From Rhea pennata (Eukaryota > Chordata > Aves > Rheiformes > Rheidae), in NCBI RefSeq assembly GCF_028389875.1, contig NC_084678.1, forward strand, positions 14,042,899-14,106,898: DNA of 64,000 bases. The letters run 5' to 3'. The notes beneath the pieces are model-generated. The model ran no database searches. It saw only the letters and a list, made by a program, of their open reading frames with translations, and was not told the origin of the DNA. The translations under genes and the position numbers were made by a program. Positions 1 to 13,419 of the stretch are shown here, one piece after another; the first letter of the stretch is position 1, and each line of letters opens with the position of its first letter.

Positions 1-81
1 TTAAGATAGTTATCACAAATGGTTTAAATATATTCTTATTCATGCTATAAAAAGCACATGAAAATACTTCACTGGCAGTTT

Positions 82-105
82 ATTTGCATTAGCCATTATT
101 TGCAT
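82..105 (-). promoter_or_regulatory. Two direct POU octamers
   Basis: ATTTGCAT occurs at 82-89 and again at 98-105, same orientation, starts 16 bp apart. A further minus-strand-type octamer is at 10008-10015, and a plus-strand one at 43185-43192 just left of the CDH4 island. Confidence 0.3.
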
Positions 106-3100
106 CTAAGGACAAAAGACAAATTCACATAATTATTTTTCAATTGGTTGGGTCTGTGTCTGTGTAATCATTTTTTCACAGCGTGTGAAGCCCTTTCTCA
201 ATAGACCATAACAGTAATAGCTATTTCTTATTTACAACTCGAAGAGAAGATCCAGCAACCAGATTTTATTATGCAGAGTGAACTTTTCAAAATTAAATTA
301 GCAGAGCTAGCGTGGTGGCCCGTAGTAAACTAATTAGTTGTTAGACTGTTGGCAGAGATAGTATCGGCCTTTCAGACTTCATAACAAATCTCCTTAAGGG
401 TTGCAGGCAAAGGTTTTCTGTTGTGCTTTGGTTAAGCAGGCACCCAGTACGTGAAAATACACATCCTCTTTAGTCAAAATGATACGGTAAAGTTCTGAGA
501 GGCAGCTAAGGGGAAGAGAAAATAACCCCGCAAACCACCTTGATTAAAAGAAAGTCCATTCAGATGAAGAAGAACTTTTCATTACTGCAGTTTAAGTAGC
601 TTGAACATGGGTAGCTTTACAATCTCTAGATCTGCCCATGTTTTGATCTACGAAAATAGTGTAAGATTCAAGGGGGCTTTATTAAATGGAGTTCAGCAGG
701 GTAATTCCAGTGAAACAATAATCCTGGAATGACGGAGCACACCTAGCACAAGGCGGCCGGGGCTGTGGCTCGAGGATGTCTTCCTGGCACCTTTTGGGAG
801 GCTGCATCATGTATATTCAACAGCCGCACTGGCTTTGCAGAAGTAACTTTGCACTTATGTAAAATTAATAGGGTATTCATTATGAAATCCATGCAGCATC
901 TTATTAAAAGTGCTCTGTCATTGAAAATAGAAGGTGGAGGCTTTTTAAGCTGGGGTTTTGTTGCCCTCTAGTGAATGAGGTCAGCATTATGCATGTGAAA
1001 TTATTCTGATCACTGCATAATTAATGTGTTCTGAATTGGTACAAAAGTGCAGCCAAATTGCATCCTATTCCCACTTGAATTAGTTAACCTAGAGATACTG
1101 CTTCTTACAGAGTGTTGCCTGCTTGCCTGAGACTTTTTTCTTTTTTTTGTTGCAATGAGAATGCATGATTGTGTGTGCATCATGATAAGGTAAGGTAGCC
1201 AGAGACAAGGAATAAATCAACTAAATGGATCTGCAGCTCAGTAGCTTTAATACATTGGTATATACTTAATATGTCTCCTGAAAAGAATGTCTAATTATAC
1301 TGTCATGGCACAAAATGCATTTTCAATAGTGATAAATTATGCCATCATTTACTTTCTGAGAACATGCTGAGATTTATGAAAGATTACTATAAAATTATCA
1401 TGCCGAGATAAAAAAAGCCAAATGTAGTTATCATTGGCATCAAGAAAGAAAGAAAGGAAAAAAAAACACCTTCAATGGTGAAAAGGCAAGCAGAATTGAT
1501 AAAATGTTATACAATATGAAAATATGCTACTGTGGAATGAAATTCAGCTTAATATTGTGCTCTTATTCTGGCTTTGTTATCTGTTGTGTTGACGCAGAGG
1601 AGGAGGTTGTTGTCCCCATCCTGGCTATAGTTGGAAGCCATGAAGCCTAATTCTCCATTGACTAGAACTTGACATTTTTGCTTATTTGGTATAAAATGAG
1701 TGTGCAGTAGTATCAAGTCACAGAATCTCACATTAGACAATATAAATTTATTCATACTGGCCTTTACTCAAAACAGCTGCCAAGCCAATGTGCACTCTTC
1801 AGTGTATGCATGTAGAGGCTGCTCTTACTGAAGGTAGTTAGCATGGTTGTTACATGTAACTTCACAAGCTTTTTCCAGAAGAGTTTCCCAAATTTTGACC
1901 TATATTCCTCATTTGTCCTTTGCTGAAGATACCTGCACCATTGACCATATTTTGTGGCAACATCATACCACCATTGCCATAATATTAATTAAATATTCTG
2001 CCAAGTTTATGTGTAATCACTGCTATCTGCAGGCTCGGTAGTGTGTCATCTCAAGCCTCATCTACTCCAGCAGATTTTGCACTTTTAGACAGGAGTAACT
2101 GCTCTGTGCAGTGTGTTGTCCCTCATGTTTTTTTCTGCATCACAAACTGTTCAAAAATAATAAAATTCTTTGCTTCCCTCCATACATCCTTAAATAGATT
2201 CCTTCTTAAGCTCATATTTCCCTCACTCAAAGGTATCTTTTGAAGACTTGATTCAGGATTCATTTTTATGAATAGACCTTTTTTTTCCTTATATATTCTG
2301 ACGGGATTGAGAATAAGCCTTTTATTTTCCTGGCAAAGGAACCACTACCATGTATGATTAGAGAATACAGTGTTGTAACCGTGACTATTGAGGATGAAGA
2401 TTGCCTGTAATGATGTGGGGCTGGGTAACCCAGTGAGGTCAATTAGGGGTTTGGAGATGGTTCACAGAATGACAACCAAGTCCCCTATTGAGCACTCAGG
2501 GAGAAAAATGCAACTTAGAAGCAAGGAGATAAAACGTTACGGTGTTTGCTGCACTCCATGAAAAACGGAGCGCGGGAGAAGATCAATATTCCCCAAATAG
2601 AAAAGGACAAAGTTAAGGGGAAAAGTATTATTTTGCAAGCTACCAAGGTGTATACAAAGCGGGCACAAATTCTGAATTCTCCAGGTAGACTAAAGTTTGC
2701 TGTCAGCATAGCGTAAGCGGCATGGAGTTATTCCCAAGTTACCTGTATGCAGACGATGGTGGGATTTGACCTACCGACTTCTGCAGAAATTTTGCCTGAA
2801 TACTGAATTTGGAGATCTATGAAGACATGAAACCATCCATATAAACAATCCAGCCTGATTATTTGAGGAGTGTATGGTTGCTCATTCTAATATAGCATTA
2901 AATTAATGAGTTTTTTTCTTACCAGATTTTACAGACTGTTTAGACTACTCTAAATAACTGGTAGAAAGGGGAGGGGGCGGTTGAGAGCATGGGAAATTTG
3001 ATCAAATTCTTATTTATAAAATTCAAATAAGCTTATTCCTACTCAGTATTTGCTCAAGCACTTTCACTGATTTAAAAAGAGCTGCCCAATAAAACAAGAT

Positions 3101-4992
3101 ACCAGTGAGTATAAGGATAACATAATGGCATCCATTTGCAAGAAAAGACTTTTCACCTCTATTTTTACAAAATTAAAATATAAATATAATCTCTAAGCAT
3201 ATGAGACACTTCTTAAATGTCCCAAGGCTAATGCAAGCAGCAAGGCAACCTTCTTTCAGTGAAGAGTTGCTTTCATTGTCCGCACTTGCATGAGAGCTGC
3301 AGCAAATGCTCCGTGGTCCCATTCTAATTTTCCACTGTTGGCTCTTTTTATTTACTCAGCTATTCATTGTAACAGCACTTTCAGAACTGTCACATGATAG
3401 CAGCATTTACAGGAATGTATGGCATACGGTTCATAGCCAATAATGTCACTGCGTGTGTTTGTTTTGCAGCATCTGTGACCTAAAACCAGAAATGTGAAAT
3501 AAATATGTATATATTATCGACTGAGATGTTAAGACACGAGAACAGGTTCTCATCTTAGCTCTTCTAATGTGGATCTGAGGGGATGGGGTTGACTTTGGCA
3601 GGATTCTAGGACATTTTGCTAAGCGTAGCTGAGGTGAGTTCAGGCACATTTTATTGGCTTTGCTTGATGAGTGCAGTATAGTCTCATAACCAACGAATTG
3701 CCTTTCAACAGTCTCTGTTTTGGCTGCTTTTAGACATTTCCTTACAAACTAAGGTGTTTGACAGTTGCTTTCATTAATTGAAGTTAGCAAATGGAAACCA
3801 GTTTCAAATTTGTTCATACCAAACTCCTTTTTTTTTTTTTAGAAACTTTTTCACTCCTGTCAGTGCATGTACTCTTGACCATATTAAAATGAACTGTTTT
3901 GGTGTATTTTGTAAATACATTTTTGTCAATCTTTTCATGCTTTTCAATTTTCCCCTAACATTTTTTCTCATATGGTGAATTTTTTTAAAATAACTGCTAG
4001 CAGTTATTTTAAAGATCTCAGTCTGCATAGTCTGTGGAAAAATAAGTAGAGAGGATGCTGTTAAAAATTACTATTTGCTGTTTGTGAAATTTAACATGTT
4101 TCTTATGCTTAAAGCAAAAAAATACTGCAGATAGTACAACGAAAGGGTCTCCTAGAGACATGGCAACTATTTGGGGGGATTTTGCTACTGTTAACAATAT
4201 GATAGGAAAAATGTCTGCAGTCATTTTTTACTTCCCATTCTATCTGTTAAGTATAGAGGTGGTTGTTGCTTTGTTTTGTTCACAGCTGGCACTGGATGAT
4301 AACTTCTCTTCTGATTAGGCACGTAGATTGCTGACGTACTTGTTCACCTTCTCCAGTTTCCTGGTCTTAAACCTGGTTATCAGGTACAGTCTCAGGTGCT
4401 TTTTGTATGCTCAAAATGGAAACCCGTTTTTGTCCCCACAGAATGCAAATTAAGTATTCACGTAATTGAGATCCGTTGATAAAATTTTCTTTGATGGAAA
4501 GAGGCATTCTGAGATCTCGGATGCTTTTTTGGTCTCTGCTCCATGATGAATGAACAAGTGCACCAAGGATCTAAGATCAGTGGGGACAGGAGAACTACTC
4601 TCTACTGCAGGCATCTATCAGTGATTGCACATCTGTGACTATAAAATCAGATGAAATTTTTACTTTGTAAAAAATATTTCAGACAAGCAATGCTTTAAAA
4701 AATAAAGCAATCCTAAATGCTTCCACACTTGCTAATCTTCATTTTCAAACAGTGCATTTCAGAATGATTTTTCATTTTCCTTGTACTTATTGAATTGTAT
4801 TTATTAAACTGAATACAATTTATGCAGAGCAAATATTAGCTGTAGCACAAAATGACCTACTAAGCTAAAAGTCTAGGAGAAAAAAGGAAAGCAATTGTAC
4901 TAGTAAGATCTGGCTTCATTTACCACACATCTGCAATATGAATCAGAAGAACTCCTTGTTTCTGTTAATGAATGGACTTAAAACATTACAAA

Positions 4993-5045
4993 CCAAAGAA
5001 TCATAGAATCAGAGACTCACATGCCCTTAAAAGTCTTTAAATACA
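4993..5045 (-). repeat. Possible degraded CR1 terminus
   Basis: AGAATCATAGAATCAGAGAC followed by CCCTTAAAAGTCTTTAAA resembles the reverse complement of a CR1 3' terminus (agaatcatagaat...gaccttaaagatcat). Only about 50 bp match. Confidence 0.35.
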
Positions 5046-8000
5046 ATGAGTAATTAAGGAAGTCATATCTAAGTGTGTTGTTCCCAACACCCACATAGTA
5101 CTTATCTTCAGCCCTAGTTCAAAAATGTCATCTCATCATTACTGAACTTTTGTATCATGATTGCTGCAGGGTTTTCAGTTTTATGCATAAAGTCTGGGTG
5201 ACCTACAAATTATCCTCCCTCTTCGGAGGATGGGAATAAGGCGTAAGAATGTGGAGTTGCTTAATCCATTGAGACGTTATGGTTACGACGAGCTGTGGAT
5301 GTTCTCACCATGCACCTGTCTAGCTCCTTTGATATATTCTTGTTTTAAAGCTGCAGTAAGCAAATCTAATCTGGTGTTTCCGAGTATAAATTTAGTCTTG
5401 AATCTTTGCTTACAAAGCTGCCTGCAGAAACTGTAAAAGTGGATGCAAAACAGTTTAAGTGGATAGAGACTGAAGAGCACTGTGTAGTGTTGAAGAGCGG
5501 TGCCTGGCCTTTACCTTCGGCTGTAGGTACTGGGGGGGCTGGGGAGGGAGAACAGGCTGTGTTTCCCTAGCTGAGTGGAAGTGCTCTGGTTGCCAGTGCA
5601 ACTTGGAGGCAAAATTTTGTCTAACAATGAATTCTCAATTTTGTCTGAATGTAGACACTATTGGGGTTTTTACCTCTGCTTCCCTCCCTCCCCCGGACCT
5701 GGCAACTCTTTCTTTGGGAGGCTGTGCAAAAGGTTGTCGTTTAACAAGTGTAACTTCTGAGGACTTCATCTTTTATCAATCCCTGCAAGTTCGAGGAGGA
5801 AATAATTCCCTTTCCTGTTGTAATAGTCACACATTTTCTCAGTCGAGAAGGCTGTGACGTCCAGTTAGCATATTTAGAAACTCTGGTAGTACAAATAAAG
5901 AAAAGGGATGTTTCTGTCATCTCTTAAAATCTCCAATGCTTGCTTCATTAAACTCCATGTAAACTCCATGTAAAGGTTGGTTGGTACTGAGATTCCTTTC
6001 TGCAATATGTTTCAATCCTCTTTGACTGTTTGTTCTTCCTTCTTATTAGTGATTCTGAGGATATTTTGCACTCTGTGTACATTTTTTCTCATTAAAAATC
6101 TAGGCGTAAATATTGCTCTTAGCTGTTTTGGAGTAAATCCAGAATTAACTTAATGCTGTCATGGAGCTTCCTTCATTTTTGTGGTGCTATATATCAGTGC
6201 TGTGAGCCAGAGTCCCAGTATAACATCAAATGTAAATTCTAGACAACAAAAATATTTCAGTGAACTGTTTTCCATTTTTTCTCATTAATCAAAATAGCAT
6301 GTTTTGCAGAAACTCACACTCAGATCATTCTGTTTGTGAAAAACTGAAAATGGATTATCTTGTTATAAAATGTAAATTACTGAAACCTGAATGACACATT
6401 TCGACTCCCCACAAATCAGATTCTCTTTCCCAATAAACTCCTTTTTTATTTTTGTTTTGTTTCATTAGAAAAACCTAAAACCTGTCAAAATCTCAGAATG
6501 ACATACACAACATAAAATCAAATTGCTGCCCACCTCCATTAGTTTCTATAATAGTCTTCAACTACAAGGAGGAAGAATGAAGCATTAGGAACAAAACTGC
6601 TTCAGTGACAAGATGCATCTGAACTTTTTATTTTCTGACAAATAAGAGAAATGTCTTTACTTTTGCCTTTACTGCTTTCCAGTTTTCTGACAGTTATTTC
6701 TCTGCCTTCTTCAGCCCCAACAAAAGTGAAAATATAAGCCTTCTCGGTTTAAAAACTGCAAATACTTTTGTGTGGCTTTGTGATTACGCACACACAAGCT
6801 AAGTACATTTTTTGCGTGGTACCAATTAAAAAATACATGTCTCAAGGCCTATGTTTTTATCTGACCATACTCTTGCACATCTTTATAATAAGAGGATGGG
6901 CATTTTTCATGAGCACTTTTTATTCTCTGAGAGAAGTAGTGGGCTGGTATATGTCTTATTTGACAGATAAGGGTTGCATTCACTCCAATAGGATCTTCAA
7001 AAACAACATGCTTTGACAGAACAGGCTTCATAAATAATGTGCGTCAGTTTTTCCTCCGACAGTGTGAATGTGTATCCTCCAGTATTGGTTTCCAATTGTT
7101 TCATCCAGAAGACTTAAGAATAATGAATAAATCATAGTCCAGTATGTACATATATATTCATAAGTATGTGTGTATATCTGTATATAATTTGTTCCATTAA
7201 TATCTGTTTTGATGTAGCACAGAGATCATGTAAAAGTGGAGGTGTGTCCTACAGACACTGGTCTTTGCTTGACCTAAATGATTAATCAAGATTCAGAATG
7301 TTTCACCTAGTGAGAAAAACAGAGGAAGGGAGATTGTGTTCGTGCTGTCCAGTTAAATGCCAAAGAACATACCAAGTTAAGAACGCCACTGGGAATTTTT
7401 TTTCCTTATGACTGCTGGCCTTTTCCAGTCATTAGTTGGCCCCAAATTGCAAGTTTTTCTTAGTCTGTTTGTTCTTCCAAGCTGTATGTGGTGCTTCCTT
7501 TCGCCTTCTCTCTTTGGGTCGCCTGTCAGATCTGCGTAAGCGGGGGTTGCTGCCTTTTCTTGCCCCTGCCTTTGTTCAAAACACTGGCACTAGCTGGTGT
7601 TCTGATTTTGTGTCAAGTTTCTGATTCCATCCAGGGGCATGAAGTGCTGATGGTTTTGTTTATAGAATACATAGGGAGAAGATGCAAGAGATGTATTTTT
7701 TTGCACCACCTGAATTCAGTGGTATTTAACCCACGTGTGATGTAGTACCCAACGTAAGTATCTTCAGCATGCAGTGTAGCCTCTGCAGTTACCAACCTCA
7801 TCGTCCAACCTCCAGCCTTCCATCTCTGTGCTGTCTTTCTTCCCTCCATGGGAGAAGAGATAGAATTTGTTTTATAAATCACTGTGCAAATCCCCGTTGT
7901 TAGTTTGGAAACGATAGTTTATGCAGTGTTGCGACACTTCAGCAGTGAACCACTTTAAAAAAAAAAGCAACATGAAAAATGTGCGGTATTGTTTGGAAAT

Positions 8001-8699
8001 TAGCCCACAGACTGCAGGAAGCAAGGTCCAGACTTGTGTGTCATTTACAGGGGAAAAAAAGAGAATTTAGATCTCACTGATGTATAATTAGAACTCGAGA
8101 AGTGATATCTTCATTGAGCAAGAAGAAAGGAATGGAAAAGGGTCCTCAAGAGAAAGGTTGGCACCAGCACTAGATGCTATTGGATTTTAGTAGATATGAT
8201 ACACTAATAGAGGCGTTTGTCCCACAGTACAGTAAAAGCCTGTGTGCTGGTACTCCCAATGCACTAATTACTCTGTTTAACACAAGCCCATTTGTGAAAT
8301 AGTATTTGGAAAGAAAAGCTAAGCTGTATAATCTAAATGCTCTGGGATTCCTACTAATACCGAGTCCCGAACCAAGTGTCCCCCACATGAGATTAGATGA
8401 CAAATGAGCTTTCCCACTTCATTCTTTTTTCTCTATATTTGAAATGCAAGGTGTGATCTGTTGAACGTTTTTAGCCTGCTGGTTTGTGAAACTCAGAAAG
8501 TGCCCAGTCTAACATGACTTCAGTATATTCCAAGAGATTTGCACCTTTCACATTAAAACTGATTATTGCAAGGTATTTTGCAGTCATGAGAACTGAGGGG
8601 TAGAGTAGGGGATTTTTTTGTTTAAATGCATTCAATACATTGTAAGGGAGCGTAGAGGAGTTGTATTTTTCAAGAAGGTTTATGGTTTTATACTTCTGC

Positions 8700-8720
8700 T
8701 TCAGCACCAAAGACAGGCTT
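8700..8720 (+). promoter_or_regulatory. RE1/NRSE-like element (REST site candidate)
   Basis: TTCAGCACCAAAGACAGGCT matches the 21-bp RE1 consensus at 15 positions by eye, including the whole left half (TTCAGCACC) and GACAG of the right half; the last four bases deviate. REST silences neuronal genes outside neurons, and CDH4 is neural, so the site is plausible, but it lies about 35 kb upstream of the promoter. Confidence 0.35.
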
Positions 8721-8899
8721 CAATTTTTAGGAGGGTTGACTACCCACTTTTTTTTTCTTTTTTTTTTTTCTGATTGGGCCATTTCTAGATGAGTCTTTTC
8801 AAAAACATGTCCCTTCTGCAAGGATCTGATTGTAAGCTGAATTCTTTCAAGAAAAAAAAAATAAAAGAACAAGAACAGTGGTGGCTGCTAGGAATTTTG

Positions 8900-11860
8900 T
8901 CTGAGCCTTGGAAAGTCGAGCTTTTTTCCAGCCGTCCCTGGGGAGGTCCCGGTAGCTCGTCGTTGTGTCTGCACCCGCAGTTATGGCATGTGCACTTCCT
9001 GCCTGCTCGAGTCGCCTTGCACTGAGTCACCTACTGACACCCCTGAGCTATGCCAGATCCCTCAGCTAGCGAGATGATGCGTCCCAGAGCGGGTCCGTAA
9101 TTGAGTACGCATGACTTAAGTCTGGACTGTCCAGCTGACTGTGGTTTGCAGAATGATGCGTGGAAGTTGTGCAGATAGAAATAAAGACAGATCTCCTTGA
9201 AGTGATTCCTGGCATTATTTTCTTCTAAAGATAGTTTGTGTTGTTATTAACTGATTATTAATGTCGCTGCCTGGCTTTCTTTAATGATATGTGCCATTAA
9301 TCAGGGCTGTTCAGCTCCCGTTCTGGGCTCGTATCTCTGTTGGCCCTCGCTGGCTATAAATATCATCACCATACAAAGCTGTGTAAATCATCCTACCAGT
9401 CGGTAAGCCGTGAGAGCTGTTTGCTCTGAAATCCAGTACTCACTGTGGATTTCAAAGGGCAAGTGCAAGTTAAAGCAGGGTAAACAGAACAATCTGCACC
9501 AAGAGTAGCGGGGCGTTTCAGTGTTATTTTGCTCTGTAAGGAAAAGGATCCCCCCCCCGCCCCCAGGATCCAGAGCTGGTTCAGGTCAGTTGTTGTTTTC
9601 CCAGGTGACTCACGTAAGCCTTTAGATCACATCCCGAGAGGTCTCTGGGCTCTGCGTGATTGCCATAGTCTCCCTCAAACCGGGTTGGAAGTAGTGTGCT
9701 CAAATCCATCACCAGTCCAAAGTGATTTCCTCACCACCATATCTAGTCTCTCGTCAGAGGCAGGAATATGATTAATCCAAATTGTGTTACTGATTAGCAA
9801 GCTGTATGTTCAAATGAGAAATATTAGATGATTGAAAATGCAAAAGGACTCAGGGTTTGAACGCTGAGCGTTAGGCAGCTCGGTGGGGAGGCGGTTGTGG
9901 TATCACGGGCTGCCGGGGGCTGGCAGACGCAGGAGCAACTGTCGCGAAACCGAGCCGTGGCTTTGTTTGGGGCTGGTAATAATTGCACTTAGGCATGGTG
10001 AAGGAGCATTTGCATTTCCCAGGCAGCCGTGGGCAAGCAGTGGTCTGCTGGGAAAAGACAGAACTCGTTTCTAACCGAATGTAGCAGGGGGTGGTGGAAG
10101 GATGTCAGTCGTGCTAGACCCCCGGGGGACGAGAGGAAGAAAAACACAACTCTGAACTCTTTCTCCATCTTATTTTGTACTATATCCCAGTGAATTTAGG
10201 GCAAACTAGCCTTACACTGGCTCTGGGCCTCTGTGAGCGGTGTCATGTGTCCAGGAATGTCCAAATGGCGAGGGACCGGGGAGCGCCGAGCATGCAGTGA
10301 GTTCGTCCCGGCTGCTGCGCGCGTGGATGCACCGCAGTGACCCTGGATAAGCTGCCGCGAATTCACTAGTAGCCTTTCAGAGACTGGATTAGCCTGCAGT
10401 TTGGGGTTTTCCTTCTGGTTGCTTGCTTTTCACTTTGAGGGAGGAAAAGTACGTTTAAGTTATGGTATGAGAGTGGTCAATTTAGCACTGCTTGGGAAAT
10501 CCAATAAATTGCCTGCAAAGTTTGTGAAACTTCAGGCTGCAGAGGCTGGAACACCCACGGCGGAAGGCAGGAAGCAAGTCACGGCGGAGCGAGCGATTCC
10601 GGCGGTAAGTGAAGTCACGGCAAAGCCTGTCGCAGGCTGTCTGGGAGGCTTTGGAGAACACCTGACGAGCCACGTTAACAGCAGCAGCTATTGTCTGACT
10701 GCATTAATGCCTTCAGCGTAGAGGGGATATTATTTTGCCTGGCTGTCCTCACAAGATGCAGAGTGTTTTGGTCACCGCTTCTTAGCTTGTGAAAGTTGCT
10801 GAGCTATTTTGTTTTCATATTAATTTACGGTGTTCCTTCTCTATGGAGAGATGATTTTATTTTGACAAAGTGCAGTAACACTCAAGAACTCCTATTATCT
10901 AATGTATAGAGAAGGTCACGAATTCATATCCACACCGGGGCAGGTATTACAGTGTACGTGCCAGAGATGGATGGCACTTGTGTTATGCTACACTGCTAAG
11001 GAAGACCCTAAATCACAAGATGTACTTCTCACCTTGCTGAAGTTGTAAAATGGATATAACATTTCTTTCTATTGAAAGATCCAATTAGGGGTGGGAAGGG
11101 CAGGTCATACAAAGTTAGGCTTCCCAAAGCTGGAATTACCCCTCCAGGGGCCTAAAATGTAGCTTTTGAGACACAGAGAACAAACAGGTATTGCAATGAA
11201 AATCAATAAATACTTGGCTGTCCATCACTATCTCCTTGCCTTGTTGTAATGAAGTTTCCTCTTGACACATGATTAAAAAAAGACATTGCATTGCCACTGC
11301 TGTTAATACAAGTTCTTGTACTGTTCTTCTCCCAGGTTGCGTGCACGGTGTAGAACCGGTTACGCAGTCCATGGGTCCACAGGAAAGCCCACAGAATTAT
11401 GCTTGGGGAACCCTTCGGGGGTTGGTTGGTCATTTTTCTGTGCTTCCCTCCATTACCTTACCTTTGCTGTCCGATTTGACAGGCAAACTATAGGCAGCAG
11501 CGGCTTTCAAGGCAGATGCCCTACAAGCTGTAGTCCCTGTGGTTGGGGAAAGGTCTCTCACCGATGTGTTCGGCCCCTTCGCCTTCCCACGAAGCAAAGA
11601 GCAATCTTTGCTGTCAGAGTGGCTTCTCGGTGAAGCTTTTTTGCACCTGGAACTCAGCACTGCCTGGAGTCCTGAGAACTGGTAAAAAGCAGAGCTGTGT
11701 TTATTACATTTGGAGAAACTAGGGTGAGCTTGAGTGTACAGAGGAGAGTGGAGCAAAATGTTAGGGGCAAACAAGCTCGTAGGAGCTGAGGAAACCTGTT
11801 TGAAAAGGGAGTGTTTTTCAACAGGAGGTGGGGTCTTGGACATCTATTGACTATCTCCCT
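8900..11860. other. CpG-patchy intergenic interval, no gene confirmed
   Basis: Composition is less AT-rich, with CpG-richer pockets at 8920-9110, 9880-9960, 10260-10380 and 10540-10660. Two longer open frames occur: 10401-10721 plus (106 codons) and 11430-11843 minus (137 codons, rich in Ser, Ala, Pro and Lys). Neither resembles a family I recognise. A consensus donor GTAAGT at 10605 follows a CpG-rich stretch, so an unannotated noncoding exon is possible. A C-run at 9550-9564 is flanked by two GGATCC palindromes. Confidence 0.5.
9230..9400. other. Possible conserved noncoding element
   Basis: Two TAAT-containing stretches (ATTAACTGATTATTAATGTC and TTAATGATATGTGCCATTAA) lie beside balanced-composition sequence and a CTATAAATAT box (TATA/MEF2-like). 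Complex non-repetitive sequence dense in homeodomain-type cores is what vertebrate developmental enhancers often look like. No alignment was available. Confidence 0.3.
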
Positions 11861-12129
11861 AGCCAAAGTCTATCGTTTTGACCAGTTTAACCAATAGATC
11901 AGATCATTTTCTACGTTTTTTTTTTTTTAAGAAACAACCATTTTCTATCCTTTCCCCCTATTTTTAATTACTTCCTTCTTTTGGCTTCTTTTTGTCTTTA
12001 TGATCTTCCCCTCTGTCTTCTCCCGTTGCTTAGTGTTTTACCTATATAGTTGGGATGCTTAATATTTGAAGAGCAGGAAGAAGATTTAGGGGACCTTGGT
12101 CCTACTAGTGGCCTTTTCTATGAACACTG

Positions 12130-12205
12130 GTAACAGATAAATCACCTAACTCATGCTTTGCACCTTACTTTCACCAGCTGTGAAAGAGGATATGGATATT
12201 TATAG
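12130..12205 (+). mobile_element. Possible MIR/CORE-SINE-like fragment
   Basis: AACAGATAAATCACCTAACT, then TTTGCACCTTACTTTCACCA, then GCTGTGAAAGAGGATATGGA resembles the shared core of MIR-type SINEs (the segment reading like 'caagtcac...cctcagttt..ccatctgtaaaatggggata'). It is short and highly diverged, so chance similarity cannot be excluded. Confidence 0.35.
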
Positions 12206-13419
12206 AACAGCTTTCTGGGCTTTTCTGCTGGAGAAGACTTCCTGGTCTTTTTGCTTGTTTATCATTCGCTGTCCTGGTGTTGAAGACAGTTTAGGAAACA
12301 TTTAGTATTACTTGCTTTTGTGGGATATTGGATATTTAACATTAGCTTAAGATAGTTATGTAGTGTAAATGCAGTATTCACTGGTTAGCACATCAGTGTT
12401 ACCAATACCTTGGTTGAGTGAGGGAATAAGACCTCAAAGATGTTCTAGCTAGGCCAGATTACATTCATTTATTTTTATTTGTTCCATACACATGGAGTCT
12501 TTTTTTTTTTTCATTTTTGTTTTAATTTGCAGGTTTTTCACCTTGTATTTAACATTTGCAGATCTTTAACAGAATGTTAAGTTTTTCCCCAACACTCAAC
12601 CTGTTCTAACATTCAAAACACTGAAGTGACCTGAACATAAAATTGCCTACAAAAGCTTGGAAACCACAGGTTTATAAAACCTCTGATTTTTATATTACCG
12701 TCTTTATTTGCTGGAACAAATGTGAACAAAAGGAAGCTACTGCCACAGGCAATCTGTGTCACCAGTTGCAGTGAACATCTTCACAGAGAGTTTATAAGCA
12801 AATTCTTCAAAGCTGTTTCTACATAGTTTGTTGTTTTTTTTAAAAAAAAAAAAAAATCTGCATTTGTATCCACACTTGCTATTATTGGGGGAAAAAATAG
12901 CAGAATCTATGAGCATATAACAAATTTACTTGTAGTAAATGAATTAAATGAATTCGGTTGTGGGCTTAGAATAGGCAGGAGATGCCCAGAGTGCTGGCCG
13001 GCGGGAAGGAGGCCTGGCCTCTGGGAGCGAGAGCCGGGGTTTGCCCTTCGTGTTTGGTGCAGCTATACATCGTTCAGCAGTGCAACGCGTGGTAGTTACC
13101 ACATCAGTTGATTGGATAGTTAATAATTTTGACATAGAGAAATTAACGGAAGAAAATAAACGGCATTTCTAATAGCAGTTAAAGGAAATAATTGTTCTAG
13201 CTAATGATTGAATAACACATCAAGCAATATCAACATCCAAAAGAAGGTAAATGCCAAACAAATAAATGAAACAATGATACCTTTCAGAGTGGTAATATTT
13301 GTGATATAAACGAGCCTGGTATTATGTAAGGACTTGTCTGCATGGAGAAATCCATCAGTGTAACTGTATGGGTGTAATTATACCCTTCAAAGCAACGTAA
13401 GCCGAACAAAGAAAAGGCA

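Larger units (their letters stand above)
1..8690. other. Intergenic DNA, no gene recognised
   Basis: AT-rich sequence with only short open frames (below 90 codons) and no recognisable protein or exon. The stretch 960-1070 has complex sequence with several homeobox-type cores (TGCATAATTAATGT). A perfect 11-bp tandem duplication of AAACTCCATGT lies near 5950. Apart from the small items listed separately I see nothing else. Confidence 0.7.

Noticed and set aside
9350..9364. GGCTATAAATATCATC as a TATA-box promoter
   Set aside because: No downstream exon or gene could be identified; kept only as part of a candidate conserved block.
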